A DNA stretch of 64,000 bases from Amylostereum areolatum (taxonomy: Eukaryota > Basidiomycota > Agaricomycetes > Russulales > Stereaceae). The stretch is from contig SAXG01000014.1 in NCBI GenBank assembly GCA_012932865.1, positions 186,001-250,000 of the forward strand. Direction: 5' to 3'. This document shows positions 31,565 to 42,583 of this stretch, one piece after another. A program made the translations under genes and the position numbers. Position 1 is the first letter of the stretch. Every line of letters starts with the position of its first letter. The notes beneath the pieces were generated by a model. The model was not told where the DNA came from and did not search any database. It was given only the letters and a program-made list of their open reading frames with translations.

Positions 31565-34297
31565 TCAGACATCTGTCCGTGAACCAGCAACGGGCTCGTT
31601 CTCGTCGTCCCAATCCTCTTCTGTTGAGCGCGGGAATGATCTTGACTCCCACCACCGCGCAAATGCGCCCCCGGCCAACTCCTTCGCACCCTCCGTCATG
31701 ACGTCTTTCACGCGATCCCTGTCCGTTGGGACCTCCCGTCCCTCCTTCTCAACTAGCCACTTCTCGTCCACTGCGATTTGCATCTGCCGAGCAACATCCG
31801 CGTCCTTACTCGGCACAGTGTGCTTCGTTCCTCGCGACATTATCGTTTGGTGCTGCCACTTCATGTGTCGCGCGATGGCACGCCAGACGGGGATACCTGG
31901 CGACAGTCTTCCAAGTTGATCAAATGTCGCATTAGGGCCGATGGAACGATAGGTGACCTGGGTGACGGCGGAGGTGAGTCGCGCATGAGTTCATGTCCGA
32001 ACATCACACTTACTTTGATATCCTTGATGAGCTGCTCTTGTGCTTGGTCGTACAGCTTGAAGTTATTCGGAAGCCCGGACCAATTGACCAACCAGCAGTA
32101 CTTCTTAAGGAACATCCTGGAGGATCCCGCCACTTGTGAGTACTCCGCACATTATAGGATGAATGAACTACTCACCGCGCGTCCGGGGTCATCTCTTTCT
32201 GTAGGGCTTGAATTAGCTCTGCAATCTCAATCTTGTACTTCGGATTACCGCCACCAGCGAACCGAAGCAGGAGATCCGGAAGAAGATCCTTCATACGACC
32301 GACGTCCCCCGACTTTATGGCTTCTTGTAAATCGAAGTAGAGGAGGACGTCACACAAGAACATCACGGTACGAAACTTGACCTCGTCCTTTTTCTCCTTC
32401 TTCCTTGACATCGCTCCCAGAGCCACTCGCGACGCAAACTTGTGGTATATGTCGTTGGCCAGGAGGACAAGCTCCTCTGGGGTTTTCAAGGTGAGTTCGG
32501 CCAACGTCTCAACATCGGCCTCCTCAATCCAGCATGCCAGAATCAAGGCCTCACCGACGTGCCATAGCGCCTCGTCCAGGTGGTGCCAATGAGGGCCCTT
32601 CGCCTGCGTCTTTTGTAGTCCCTTGCGGTTCAGAAGGTCGAAAGCCCGCTGCAAGCTCGGCCCCACGGACGTCCCACGAAACTGATCAAGAATCGACGCC
32701 GCCAGCGCAAACAGCAAATGCAACCACCCGAACACTGGGAGGATCCAGTCAAGCCGCTCGTCACTGTTCTTGTCATCGTGGCGGAACTTGATCAGGCCAC
32801 GGAGGCGATCCATGGTAAGTTGATCGCCTATAAAGGCAATCAGCCGCTCCCTCGATAGCTTCTCCCTTTCATCCGCGTCGTCCATCTTCAGCTGACGCAG
32901 CCACTTGTTCAAGACCTTCAAGTTTCCGTCGTAACTGGCCTCTTCAATATCAGCCGTCTTCAAGACATATAGGACGGCTATATTTTCCGGACCGGACGGT
33001 AACTGTTCGACGGGGGGTGGGGAAGATAGAATGGGATCTCTGCGACTGCCATATGTCGACATCGCTGGACACTCGAGTAGAAAGCGGAGGATGCGGTCCT
33101 TTGTTCGTACCTCGATATGTGCGTCTCCTTCCGCCTGACCTCACAGCTCCCCCGCCAACATCTTCTCCAGGCTGAATGGCTCCTTTGCGCCCTCGCGACG
33201 TTGTTTCTGGTATGCCACATTCATCTCTGCTGTGAACTTGACGTGCTTTGGAAGTGCCCACACGGTCCCAGCGCATCCACTGTAGAAATGGTGATCCTTG
33301 TCGGATCGCATGGAGAACACACATTTCGGGATGTTGACATTGTCGTAGGTCATAACGCAGGTTTGCTCGCTCATGACACTGACCACGCGTTCCATTGCGA
33401 TGTCGGAGATCTCGTCCATCTTCTGCGTTGTCCATTTGATGCTCATGATCATGCCCGTCGCGTGTAGGGTGTCGAACGCACGAGTTGAAAGACCGCAGGT
33501 CTTGAGGTATATGGCCCACAGACCCGCGAGACGACTCCGTTTGTGGGATCGCGTGTACGACAACATTCCAAGAATGTTCAAGATGACCTATTTTGTTTGT
33601 GAGTACGATAATTTATGGAATAGGAACTCCGGCTCACATTCTCGGGGCTCTTATGCTTGTTTCGAGCGGCATGTCGGCTGCCCCATCCTGCGGCCAACAA
33701 AATCTCCCACAGGTCTGCCGCGCCCTTATCCTCGCTGGCCAGGAGGGTGGCTAGTGCTGCAAAGTCCAGAGATGTCAACGACTCAAGAGACATGGGGTTT
33801 TCTCCGGGGGTGAACAGGTTCGCAATTTTTTTCATGCCTTCGCGCACCAGCTCTTTGGCGCAATCCATAACAAAACATTTTAGTTCATCGCGACCTGCAT
33901 GCGCTCTCCCTCCCGGTGGCTTCCACCAACGCTGGAGGATGAACGGGAGCTCCTTGCTTGTGAACAGGATTGTCCGCTGGGTCCGGATCACCGCGTCGCC
34001 TGTACAGGCATCGTCTCCCCAGCTGAGGGCATCGAGGAAGGTAGCGAGATTGAGGCCAAGGTTTCGGATGTGCTCACAGACTTCGTGGACCTTCGCATGT
34101 ATGTCTGGCACGGCAGGGGGGGGCCTATAGAAGCGGGGAGGAGGGGGGTCTACATCCATATCAGAGTCTTCACCATCTGAGGAGGAGGAGTCTTCGTGTT
34201 CGACGGGGAAGCCAGTATCGGAGTCGTAGTCTTCATCGGAAAATGTGTTGTATAGTTCTTCATAAAACGCGGGACCTTCATCTTCACTGTTGTACAT
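31565..34297 (-). pseudogene. DUF6589 protein with one in-frame stop
   Basis: Minus-strand exons 34297-33638, 33587-32176, 32116-32014 and 31957-31565 join in consistent phase and would give about 855 residues. An acidic N-terminus leads to the DUF6589 region: RSHKRSRLAGLWAIYLK, MTYDNVNIPK, FYSGCAGTVWALPKHVKF, then EVRTKDRILRFLLECP, LNRKGLQKTQAKGPHWHH, LDEALWHVGEALILACW, TPEELVLLANDIYHKFA and YCWLVNWSGLPNNFK. The last exon has VTYRSIGPNATFDQLGRLSP, typical of the family's end. A TGA at about 33139-33141, between LAGEL and GQAEGDAHIE, interrupts an otherwise continuous frame. No intron of workable size removes it while keeping frame. The family is Agaricomycete-rich and unstudied; a mobile-element origin is possible. 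Confidence 0.7.
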
Positions 34298-34822
34298 GGG
34301 GAGTGCAGATGCTGGAGGGGATGAAAGGAAAGAAATTTATTTCACATAGCTCATAGGAGCTCTACATGGGCAAGGCGGACATGGCCAAACTCGAAATCAG
34401 CTCGCACAAGTTGGCACGGCCGACCGAGCCGGTGACAGGATGAGGCGAATGGTATGAGTAATAATCACCTGACCGTCACACAGTGTCACCGATGTACCGT
34501 GCCTTGACGAAATGCCCCAGACGTTAGGGAGGGAGTTGTGCAGGGGTTTTTTCAGGGGTAGTGTGCGCGGTGTCATACAGTCTCTCGTCATCCCATATAA
34601 CCTCCTCCTCTGTGATCATCCCCTGCACAACTCCCTCCCTCACGTCTGGGAACGAGACTAGTTGCCAACGATCATCATCCACCTCCTTCGTCGTGAAAAT
34701 TTCTTGTCCACGCGTGTAAACCAATCCAGGGGGATTAGAACACAGGTATAACCGATCTTCTTTTCTTACTTGTGCGATATAATCGAGTCTATTCCGGTAT
34801 AACCCCACTAGGTTCTCATTAC
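34298..34822. other. Intergenic, contains an inverted repeat
   Basis: A minus-strand frame of about 110 codons (34524-34862) is open but has no recognisable domain and overlaps the start of the Cys/His gene. The main feature is the inverted repeat at 34516-34650. Confidence 0.35.
34516..34650. repeat. 31-bp inverted repeat with 73-bp loop
   Basis: Arm 1 at 34516-34546 (CCCAGACGTTAGGGAGGGAG ...) and arm 2 at 34620-34650 (... CTCCCTCCCTCACGTCTGGG) are reverse complements except for one position. A transcript across it would form a long stem. Confidence 0.75.
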
Positions 34823-35369
34823 ATGCGCCAGCCATCCGCACGGCGACGCGAGTCTCGGGCACGCGGCGAGCGCACCGCTCTGGGAAACATCGACACGGCT
34901 CTAGACTGGTCCTGTCAATGGTGTGGAGTCTGGTGCGCTCGTAGGAAAAACGGTCCCACTCTACACCTCAAAGCATGTCGAAAGCGGAAAGCAGCCCTCT
35001 GCGTCAACTTGGCCGACGATCAGAAGATGGCCACGCAGGCCTCCTGCGCAAATTCTGCCTCGATTCCAACTTGTACGCACGATTTCTGGTTTCTGGTAGA
35101 TTAAAGCTGACTACCCTCTAGCTGTGCTGTTAGGCGACACATATTCAGATTCTTCAAGTTCGGGTTCAGGCAGCGACACCGAGTCTGGCGCGGGACTGTC
35201 GACGCCAGGAGTCTACGCCGGCGACATCGTGATGGAGGAAATGGCGGCAGTGCCGGATGGGTTCAACAACGGTACTGTCAGAAACGCAGTTTATGAGACC
35301 GATGAACCGCCTAAGTCGCGACGATGGGAGGAGCGAGAAGAAAATAGATTCGAGAGTGCCGGGGTCTAG
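34823..35369 (+). CDS. Small Cys/His zinc-finger-like protein, possibly transposon-derived
   Basis: Exons 34823-35072 and 35122-35369, about 165 residues. WSCQWCGVWCARRKN and LHLKACRKRKAALC give a C-x2-C-x3-C ... H-x3-C arrangement suited to zinc binding. The second exon is Ser/Asp-rich (SDSSSSGSGSDTESGAG) and then acidic. Fungal transposase genes often start with such a finger followed by an acidic linker, and here a Gypsy LTR lies immediately downstream. This may therefore be the 5' end of a larger gene cut off by that insertion. As it stands the frame ends in TAG at 35367. Confidence 0.4.
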
Positions 35370-35695
35370 GGTAGTGCAACGTGCGCTACAGTACCGTATG
35401 ACGAGATGGACAGTCTGAGGAAAAGGGAAAAGGGATACTGTCCTTATATACAAGTGGGAACGATGGTGCGATGCAATGCAATAGTGGTGCGAGCGGGGGG
35501 AACAATAAGAAAGGAGTCATGGGGAGGAGGACGGAAGTCCGGAGCAATGATGTCATAGATAAGGATACGGAACGCCGTTCGGAAGTCCGGGCAATGACGT
35601 TGTTGGAGCATGTGATGCGAAGGAAAGTCATGTGCCGTGATGCGTCGCGTGTACAAGGTCTGCAAATGAAGAAAGAAATGGAGCGATCCGTGACA
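35370..35695 (-). repeat. LTR of Gypsy element A (3' LTR)
   Basis: On the minus strand the pol end is followed by AAAGGGGGGGTAA, a polypurine tract, and then TGTCACGGATCGC, the LTR start at 35695. A TATATAAGG box (around 35438-35446) lies inside. The far boundary near 35370 is approximate because no second LTR of this element exists in the window. Confidence 0.5.
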
Positions 35696-37951
35696 TTACC
35701 CCCCCTTTAAGACGCGCTTTCGCCTGGAGCGCGATGTCATCTGCAAGGGTGGATGCGAGAAAATCGTCAAAGGAGATGCCGAGGGAACGCACAGGGCGGG
35801 GCGCATTTGGATGGCGCTTGTGGAAAGCATCAATCATGTCGGTAACCTTTGAGAGCGACGAACACGGGAGCCAGGTGTTTTCGGAGTCGGGATAGCTGGC
35901 CCACTTGACGAGGTACTGAATACCTTTCTTGTTACGAGTTGGTTTAGAGTCGACAATGTCTTCAACGTCGTATTCTTCTTCATCGTCAATGAGGTCTGGT
36001 GGCGGCTGTTCATAATTTGGCCCGTGAGCGGCTGTCTCCTTGTACGCGGTGAGCAGCGAGGCATGGAAGACTGGATGGATTCGCCACGTCTTCGGCAGCT
36101 TCAAGCGATAGTTGACTGGGCTGATGACGTCAATGATTTCGAAGGGTCCAAATCGTTTGGCAGCAAGCTTAGCTTTTGGTCTCGTCGTCTTCAGGTTTTT
36201 GCCTTCTAGCCATACTTTGTCTCCGACGGCAAACTGCGTTGATTCACTGACCGTGTCGCCATTGTAGTGCTTCATCAAGTCTGATGTGAGGGCAAGGCTG
36301 GCCTTGATCTCCTGTCGGACTTCTTCAAGTTGACGGAGGTGTTCTTCAACTGCGGGGACATTTGAGGACGGGTTTATGGATGGGTACATTTTCGGGAGGA
36401 AGCCATAGAGGACTTCAAAGGGAGCCTTTCCAGTAGCTGCATGGGTGCGAGAGTTGTGAGAAAACTCGAAGAAGGGCAACCACTTCACACAGTCGTCTTG
36501 ACGGTAGTTGCAGAATACTTGCAGAAACTGCTCGAGGTTCTGGTTCTCGCGTTCGGTTTGGCCGTCCGTCTGTGGGTGATACGCTGTGCTGAGGGCGGAC
36601 TTGATCCCGAGCTTCTCGTTGAGTGTACGCATCACCTGTCCAGCAAATTGGGGTCCACGATCCGAGATGATCTTGTCTGCTAAGCCGTAGTGTCGGTATA
36701 CCTTATCGAAGAGAATGTCGGCCGTGCCATCGCTGGTGATCTTCGTTGTACATGGGGTGGTAACCACCATCTTGGTGAGGCGATCGACCACGACATTGAC
36801 GGTGTTATAGCCTTCGCAGTCAGGGAGTTCGACGATGAAGTCGGTGGAGATGACGCCAAATGGTCGATCGGGTACTTCGTTTGGGATCATGTCAACGTGG
36901 GGTCGGCTGCTCTGTGTCTTCATCGACTGGCAGGTTGCGCATCCTGCTACAAAGTCGCGGACAAAGACAGACATGCCAGGCCACCAATATTCACGACTCA
37001 CAAGCTCGTAAGTCTTGAAGCGACCGGGGTGTCCAGCCAGGGGCGATTCATGGTACATTTTGACAATGTCGCGTCGCAACTCGTCGTCTGCAGGGACATA
37101 TACCTTTCCTCTAAACAGGACCAGGCCTTCTTCGTAGTTCCACTCTTGAAGGTTCTTGACAAGTGTACATGGTCCGTTTCGTAAGATGGCGTCCAGGGCT
37201 TGAACGACCTCGATGTCCTTGGTTTTGCAGTCGCGGATACGTCGTCGGAGTTCGACATCACCAAGGGAGGTTACTGCTCCTGGCCTTGTTGCGCGTACTT
37301 GGAAGTACTTGGGGTCAAGCAAGACGCGCTCCTTGTTGTCGTTTTCAACACCATCCTTGTGATCGGGTCGTCGAGACATTGGATCCGGGCGGTGGGAAAT
37401 TCCTGGTTTATGAACGAGCGAGAAGTCAAATCGAGTGAGGAATAGAGCCCAACGTGCCTGTCGGCGGCTCAGCTTCTGTGCCGTCTTGAAGTGCTCCAGG
37501 TTCTTGTGATCTGTCCAGATTTCGACGGTGTCGGGGGCGCCTTCGAGGTAGTGGCGCCAGGCTTCAAGCGCACGGATGATCGCAAGCAGCTCCTTGTCGT
37601 AGATGTCGTAGTTGCGTTCCGGTTCCGATAGGGCCTTGGACAGATACGCCACTGGATGCCAGTGACCGTCGTCGCCTTTCTGCGAGAGTATACCTCCAGT
37701 AGCAAAGTCCGAGGCATCGACTTCAACGAGGTAAGGCTTCTTTGGGTCAGGCATGACCAAGACGGGGGAGGAAGTAAACGCAGCTTTCAGTGCGTCAAAC
37801 ACAGTTTGGCAGTCCGTCGACCAGTCCCATGTGCAGTCCTTCTTTGTCAGATCAAATAGGGGCCGTGCCACCTTGGAGAAGTCCTTGATGAAACGTCGGT
37901 AGAAGTTGCCAAAGCCGAGGAAGGATTGCACATCTTTGACCGTTCGTGGTG
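35628..37951 (-). mobile_element. Ty3/Gypsy chromovirus A, 5'-truncated pol
   Basis: One open minus-strand frame of about 767 codons begins inside the end of the reverse transcriptase (SFLGFGNFYRRFIKDF). It continues through RNase H (VEVDASDFATGGILSQ, ELLAIIRALEAWRHYLEG) and the integrase zinc finger (HPGRFKTYE ... CATCQSMK). The integrase core follows (STDFIVELP, VVVDRLTK, SDRGPQF, STAYHPQTDGQTERENQN), then a chromodomain (YDVEDIVDSKPTRNKKGIQ, YLVKWASYPDSENTWLP). Gag, protease and most of the reverse transcriptase are missing. The sequence stops exactly where the LTR of element B begins at 37952. The downstream half is intact, so truncation was by insertion or recombination rather than gradual decay. 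It cannot move by itself. Confidence 0.9.
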
Positions 37952-38409
37952 TGTCAGCAACGACTAGTGCGACAGCACCAAGTTACGACACAGCTGACTA
38001 GAAGATGAGGACGACAGAGGGGAGCCGATCAGACACGGCGACAGACGAGGGAAAGCAAGCAAAGTCGGTAGAATTGACTAGCTCGAGATAAGGAATATGT
38101 ACAGCGAGAGCGAGCCTTATATACACAAGAGGAGAGAGACTTAGGTAAGCAACCAATACACGGCGATCAGTAAGCAGACCAAGTATAAGTAAGCAGTCGT
38201 ATGTAAAAGAGCACAGCATGAGTCAGTATCGTACAGCATGAGTCAAGAGAAAGGAGTCAGACCCGGACCGAGATGAGTCACGTGGGTCCGGGCGGGATAT
38301 AGATGAGCCGGGTCCGGGCCAAGGTGGAGCCGGACCGGTGATAAGTCGATAAGTCCTAAAGCGTGTAACCGATGTAAAGTAAAAAGAAAATTATAGACCG
38401 TTCATGACA
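37952..38409 (-). repeat. 3' LTR of Gypsy B
   Basis: 458 bp, ends TGTCA/TGACA. Contains a TTATATAC TATA-like box near 38115 and repeated CAGCATGAGTCA words. The pol stop codon lies inside its first bases, as read on the minus strand. Confidence 0.9.
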
Positions 38410-41400
38410 TCACCCCTTCCTTAGATTCGACGTCCTCGTCGTAATCAGATCCAGTTTCTTCCTCCGACAGGAGTTTCCAACGATTAAGGCGTGCAGGTTT
38501 CGGGGCACCCGGATGTTCACGGTGGAAGTCGTCAATGCGTTTCTTGGCATTCTGGAGATTGGTGAGAGGCTCCCAAGTATTGTCATTGTCTGGGTAGCCT
38601 TTCCATTTGACGAGGTACTTGAAGCCGCGACCAACCTTCTTGGAGTCTATAATCTTTTCGACCTCATAGACTTCCTCTCCTTGGACTAACTCTGGCGGTG
38701 GAGGTGTAGGTGCTTTCTGATTGTCAAAGGCGGGACCGTTGTGTGGAGATAGGAGGGACTCGTTGAAGACCGGATGTTTTCGTGACCAGGATGTAGGGAG
38801 GCGAAGCTTGTAAGCCGATGCTCCGACTTTTTCCAGGATTTCGAAAGGACCAAAGCGCTTGTCATCTAGCTTTTGCATAGGACGTGCCGTTTTGATTACG
38901 GTTTGGCCATCTCTGGTCTTGGCTTCCAGCCAGACGAAGTCGCCAATTTTGTAATCTATTGGTTCGTCCTTCTTGCGATCGTAAAAGCGCTTTTGATCGT
39001 CCTGTGCTGCCTTTAGCGCCGAGCGGGCTTCCTCATAGATGTCTCGCATGCGTTGTGCAAACTCGTTCGCCGATGGGTTGTCTGTCTCACGTCGAGGGTT
39101 TGTCCCCAGGTAGAGTTCCCGACCATAGTTGGCAAAGTTGGGAGACATCCCAATCGAACTATGGACCATGTTGTTGAGTGCAGTCATGGCAAGTGGGAGG
39201 TAACGTGTCCAATTGTCCTGTCGTTGATTGACGAAGATGCGAAGGTAGTTTTCCATGGTCATGTTGGAGCGTTCGGTCTGTCCGTCCGTCTGAGGGTGAT
39301 ACGCCGTGGACGGGTTCCCTTCAATGCCTAACAGTTGGAACAATGCTGTGGTGAATTTGGAGACAAACACGCTGCCACGGTCGCTGACGATCTTTCTAGG
39401 AATTCCATGATGGGGGACCACCTCGCGTAGGTACTCGAAGGCGAGTTCGTCCTCCGTTAGGTCTTTGGTCGTGGCCCAGAATACAACCTGCTTGGTACCC
39501 ATGCAGTTCACATTGCAGATGGCGTCTTTTCCATCCGAGACTGGGAGCGGCATGACAAAGTCGATGGATACATGCTCCCAAGGCGCTTGTGGTGGGTCAT
39601 GTGGGTGGAGTGGAGCGGCAATGCGATCATGTCTAATCTTGGTACGTTGGCAGGTCTCACATCCTTCAACATATTTCCGGACATCGTCTCTAATGGCAGG
39701 CCACCAGTAGTTGCGCGTGATGAGCTCATGGGTCTTGTATCGTCCTGGGTGACCGACAAGCGGGCCGTCATGATGAGCTTGGATGATGTCTGCACGGAGT
39801 CCTTTGTCTCTTGGGACATAGAGTCTGTGTTGCCAGGTGATCGTTCCATCTGCGTGTTCCAGCCATCCCTTCACTTTGAGTGCTAAGGCGCGTTCTACTG
39901 CATGGTCTCGGAGTAAGGTAGCCTCCTGAATCCGCTCAATGAAGACATTGTCAGGTCCATTGGTTATAATTCCTGCATGGTTGAGGGCGCGAAAGAGTTC
40001 TGGTTTCAGGAGGACAATGTTTTCATTGTCTTTCTCCCCCTTCTCAAGGCCCGCTAGTCGGGAAATAGCATCGGGTTTACCCATTGTTTTGCCAGGCTTG
40101 TGGAGTAGCGTACAATGATACTCTTGTAGCTCCGTTAACCATCGTGCTTGTCTCCGATTTAGCTTCTGCGCCTTGCGGAAGTACGTGAGATTGCGATGAT
40201 CCGACCAGATTTCAAACTCCTGTCGTGCCCCCATGAGGTATTGTCTCCATTCCTCTAGCGCTGTCATGATAGCCAGTAATTCCTTGTCATAAATCTCATA
40301 GTTCCTCTCAGCTTCGCTGAGGGACTTTGAGAGGAAGGCGACCGGGTGCCATTTGCCATTGTCCTGTTGTTGCGAAAGTACCGCGCCCGTGGCATAGTCA
40401 GAGGAGTCCGCCTCGACACGGAACTGTCCATCGTCTGTAGGGATTGCTAGAACTGGCTGCGATGTTATACGTCGCTTGAGTTCCTCAAAAGCCTCCTGCT
40501 GTGGGGTGTCCCAGACCCATTCCGTCTTCCCAGTGAGTTTAGTCATTGGGTGAGCAATGCCACTGAAGTCCTTGATAAAGCGACGGTAGAAGTTGCAAAA
40601 GCCCAAAAATGATTGAAGTTGTTTCTTCGTTTTGGGGGCTGGCCAATTGGTGATTGCCGCGACCTTTGCTGGATCCATGCGAACCCTTCCTCCGCCGACA
40701 ATCATGCCCAGGTATTCGATTTCTGCCTTCTCAAACCCGCACTTTTCTGGCTTCAGATAGAGTTTGTTTTCTCGCAGGATCCGAAGGACCTCCTTGACTA
40801 TTCGACGATGTTCTTCTAGCGTATGTGTGAAGATGAGGATGTCGTCCAAATAGACGACCACGACTCCTTGGTGGATCAAGTCTTTGAACAGGTCATTCAT
40901 CATGGCTTGGAACGTAGACGGGGAGTTGGTGAGTCCAAAGAACATGACCGTAGGCTCGTAGAGACCTTTGTTCGTGCGGAATGCAGCTTTCCACTCGTCC
41001 CCTTCTTTAATCCGAACATTGTTGTACCCCCATCGGACATCGAGCTTGGTAAAGTGCCGTGCTCCTTTAAGTTTGTCAACCAACTCTTGGATGAGCGGGA
41101 GCGGGTAACGGTTCTTTATTGTCATCTCATTGAGCTTTCGATAGTCCTGCACAGGACGTAGCGAGCCGTCTTTTTTCTTGATGAAGAAGAATGGGGAGGC
41201 CATGGGTGATTTGGACGGTTGAATCCGGCCAGATCTCAGGTTCTCTTCCAGAAAGGCGTCCAGTTGCTTCTGCTCGTCCAATGTGAGGGGGTAAACTTTG
41301 CAATCAACCGGTTTGAAGTTAGGAGTGAGCTCAATGGCGTGGTCCCATGGGCGTCGCTCAGGGAGCTTGTCGAAGTCGTCTTTGTCAAAGATGTCCTTGA

Positions 41401-42583
41401 ATTCGTGGTACGCCGTTGGGACTCGCTCAGAGAAGGTCTGTTCCTTTTTCTTAGCGTGCTCTTCAATTGCAATGTCCGATGCATGGGTCCGGATGTGGTA
41501 TGTCGCTTTGTAGCCATCCCAGTCGAAAGCAAACAGCTGCTCGTCCTTTTCCATGTGGACTGGCTCTTCCTCCTCCTCTTCATCCTCATCGATATTGAGG
41601 AGGGGAGGGGGACGAGAGCAGCTGATAGGGCATCGGTCAAATTCAATTGACCCGGATTTCCAGTCGATGTGAGGGTTGTGCTTCTTTAGCCACTCATGTC
41701 CAATGAAAAGGTCCGTATCTCCTAGATTGGAGACCGCCAGGTCAATGTTTTCTTCATGGTCTTGAATATTTAGGCGAAGTGTGACATATTCCGTAATGGG
41801 ACCTCCTGTGTTGAGAGTGCCGTCTGCATTTCGTACTGGGATTGGGCGAGCAGTCCGTCGCGTGGGGATGTGATTTTCCTGCACAAACTTCGTGTTGATA
41901 CACGAGCCAGTGCAACCACTGTCCAGGAGTGCGAGAGCTTTGACAATGCGTTTGGAATCTACCACCAGTTGTGTGGGAATGACCGTTTGTTCCTTGGCGC
42001 TGGCGGAGCGTATGAACTGCATAGGAGTGGCGAGCTCTAGTAGAGCTTGACATGCTAACTCGTCTCCCATGCCAGTTATTTCCTTGATGGCTTCATAAGT
42101 AGCCTCGTCACGGCGTCGGTGGTGTGTCCAGATGCGAAGGATTGCAATTGCACTTTCGGGTTTGTCTTCCCTTAAGCGACGAAGCGTCCATTGAGCCGTT
42201 CCAGGTGCCATATAACATGATTTGGGCGCCGTGCCCCTTCCATCGCACGGCGTTGTCCCTGACTTCACAGGGTCCATATCCAAAACCGAGTCCGTATCCA
42301 AAGCCGTATCCAAAACTGAAGCCGAAACCGAAGCCATATCCAAAGCCGAAGGCTCACAAATCGAGGCCTGAGTATCTAAAATAACAACGGGACGCGTGCC
42401 CGTACCGATAGAGTCCGTAAGAGAAGTCATAATGGGGATATCCCCCGTAGTAGTACAGTCCGAATCAACAATGCGCATATGTAAACGAGAACCAGGCCAC
42501 CGAGGCGCCACAAAACCAGACGAGCGAGAAACAGAAACTTGGGCTTCAGATGCCGTGTACATCGTCAGCCCCCTCAAAAACCC
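38402..42583 (-). CDS. Gypsy B Pol polyprotein (PR-RT-RH-IN-chromodomain)
   Basis: About 1390 codons, open throughout, ending inside the 3' LTR. The N-terminal 130 residues include a degenerate tandem repeat (LDMASVSASVLDTALDTD). The aspartic protease has LLDSGCTGSCINTKF. The reverse transcriptase has LDVRWGYNNVRI, FFGLTNSPSTFQAMM and YLDD (VVVYLDDILIFTH). RNase H follows (VEADSSDYATGAVLSQ), then the integrase zinc finger (GHPGRYKTHE ... CETCQRTK). The integrase core has SIDFVMPLP, SDRGSVF and STAYHPQTDGQTERSN. The C-terminal chromodomain reads VEKIIDSKKVGRGFKYLVKW with KGYPDNDNTWEPL. Where relatives have VVVDRLTK this protein has NVNCMGTKQVVF. There is no start codon at its 5' end; expression is likely by a -1 frameshift from gag (see 42577-42583). 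Chromodomains direct integration toward marked heterochromatin. Confidence 0.9.
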   Translation of the reverse strand, partial: GFLRGLTMYTASEAQVSVSRSSGFVAPRWPGSRLHMRIVDSDCTTTGDIPIMTSLTDSIGTGTRPVVILDTQASICEPSALDMASVSASVLDTALDTDSVLDMDPVKSGTTPCDGRGTAPKSCYMAPGTAQWTLRRLREDKPESAIAILRIWTHHRRRDEATYEAIKEITGMGDELACQALLELATPMQFIRSASAKEQTVIPTQLVVDSKRIVKALALLDSGCTGSCINTKFVQENHIPTRRTARPIPVRNADGTLNTGGPITEYVTLRLNIQDHEENIDLAVSNLGDTDLFIGHEWLKKHNPHIDWKSGSIEFDRCPISCSRPPPLLNIDEDEEEEEEPVHMEKDEQLFAFDWDGYKATYHIRTHASDIAIEEHAKKKEQTFSERVPTAYHEFKDIFDKDDFDKLPERRPWDHAIELTPNFKPVDCKVYPLTLDEQKQLDAFLEENLRSGRIQPSKSPMASPFFFIKKKDGSLRPVQDYRKLNEMTIKNRYPLPLIQELVDKLKGARHFTKLDVRWGYNNVRIKEGDEWKAAFRTNKGLYEPTVMFFGLTNSPSTFQAMMNDLFKDLIHQGVVVVYLDDILIFTHTLEEHRRIVKEVLRILRENKLYLKPEKCGFEKAEIEYLGMIVGGGRVRMDPAKVAAITNWPAPKTKKQLQSFLGFCNFYRRFIKDFSGIAHPMTKLTGKTEWVWDTPQQEAFEELKRRITSQPVLAIPTDDGQFRVEADSSDYATGAVLSQQQDNGKWHPVAFLSKSLSEAERNYEIYDKELLAIMTALEEWRQYLMGARQEFEIWSDHRNLTYFRKAQKLNRRQARWLTELQEYHCTLLHKPGKTMGKPDAISRLAGLEKGEKDNENIVLLKPELFRALNHAGIITNGPDNVFIERIQEATLLRDHAVERALALKVKGWLEHADGTITWQHRLYVPRDKGLRADIIQAHHDGPLVGHPGRYKTHELITRNYWWPAIRDDVRKYVEGCETCQRTKIRHDRIAAPLHPHDPPQAPWEHVSIDFVMPLPVSDGKDAICNVNCMGTKQVVFWATTKDLTEDELAFEYLREVVPHHGIPRKIVSDRGSVFVSKFTTALFQLLGIEGNPSTAYHPQTDGQTERSNMTMENYLRIFVNQRQDNWTRYLPLAMTALNNMVHSSIGMSPNFANYGRELYLGTNPRRETDNPSANEFAQRMRDIYEEARSALKAAQDDQKRFYDRKKDEPIDYKIGDFVWLEAKTRDGQTVIKTARPMQKLDDKRFGPFEILEKVGASAYKLRLPTSWSRKHPVFNESLLSPHNGPAFDNQKAPTPPPPELVQGEEVYEVEKIIDSKKVGRGFKYLVKWKGYPDNDNTWEPLTNLQNAKKRIDDFHREHPGAPKPARLNRWKLLSEEETGSDYDEDVESKEGVMS

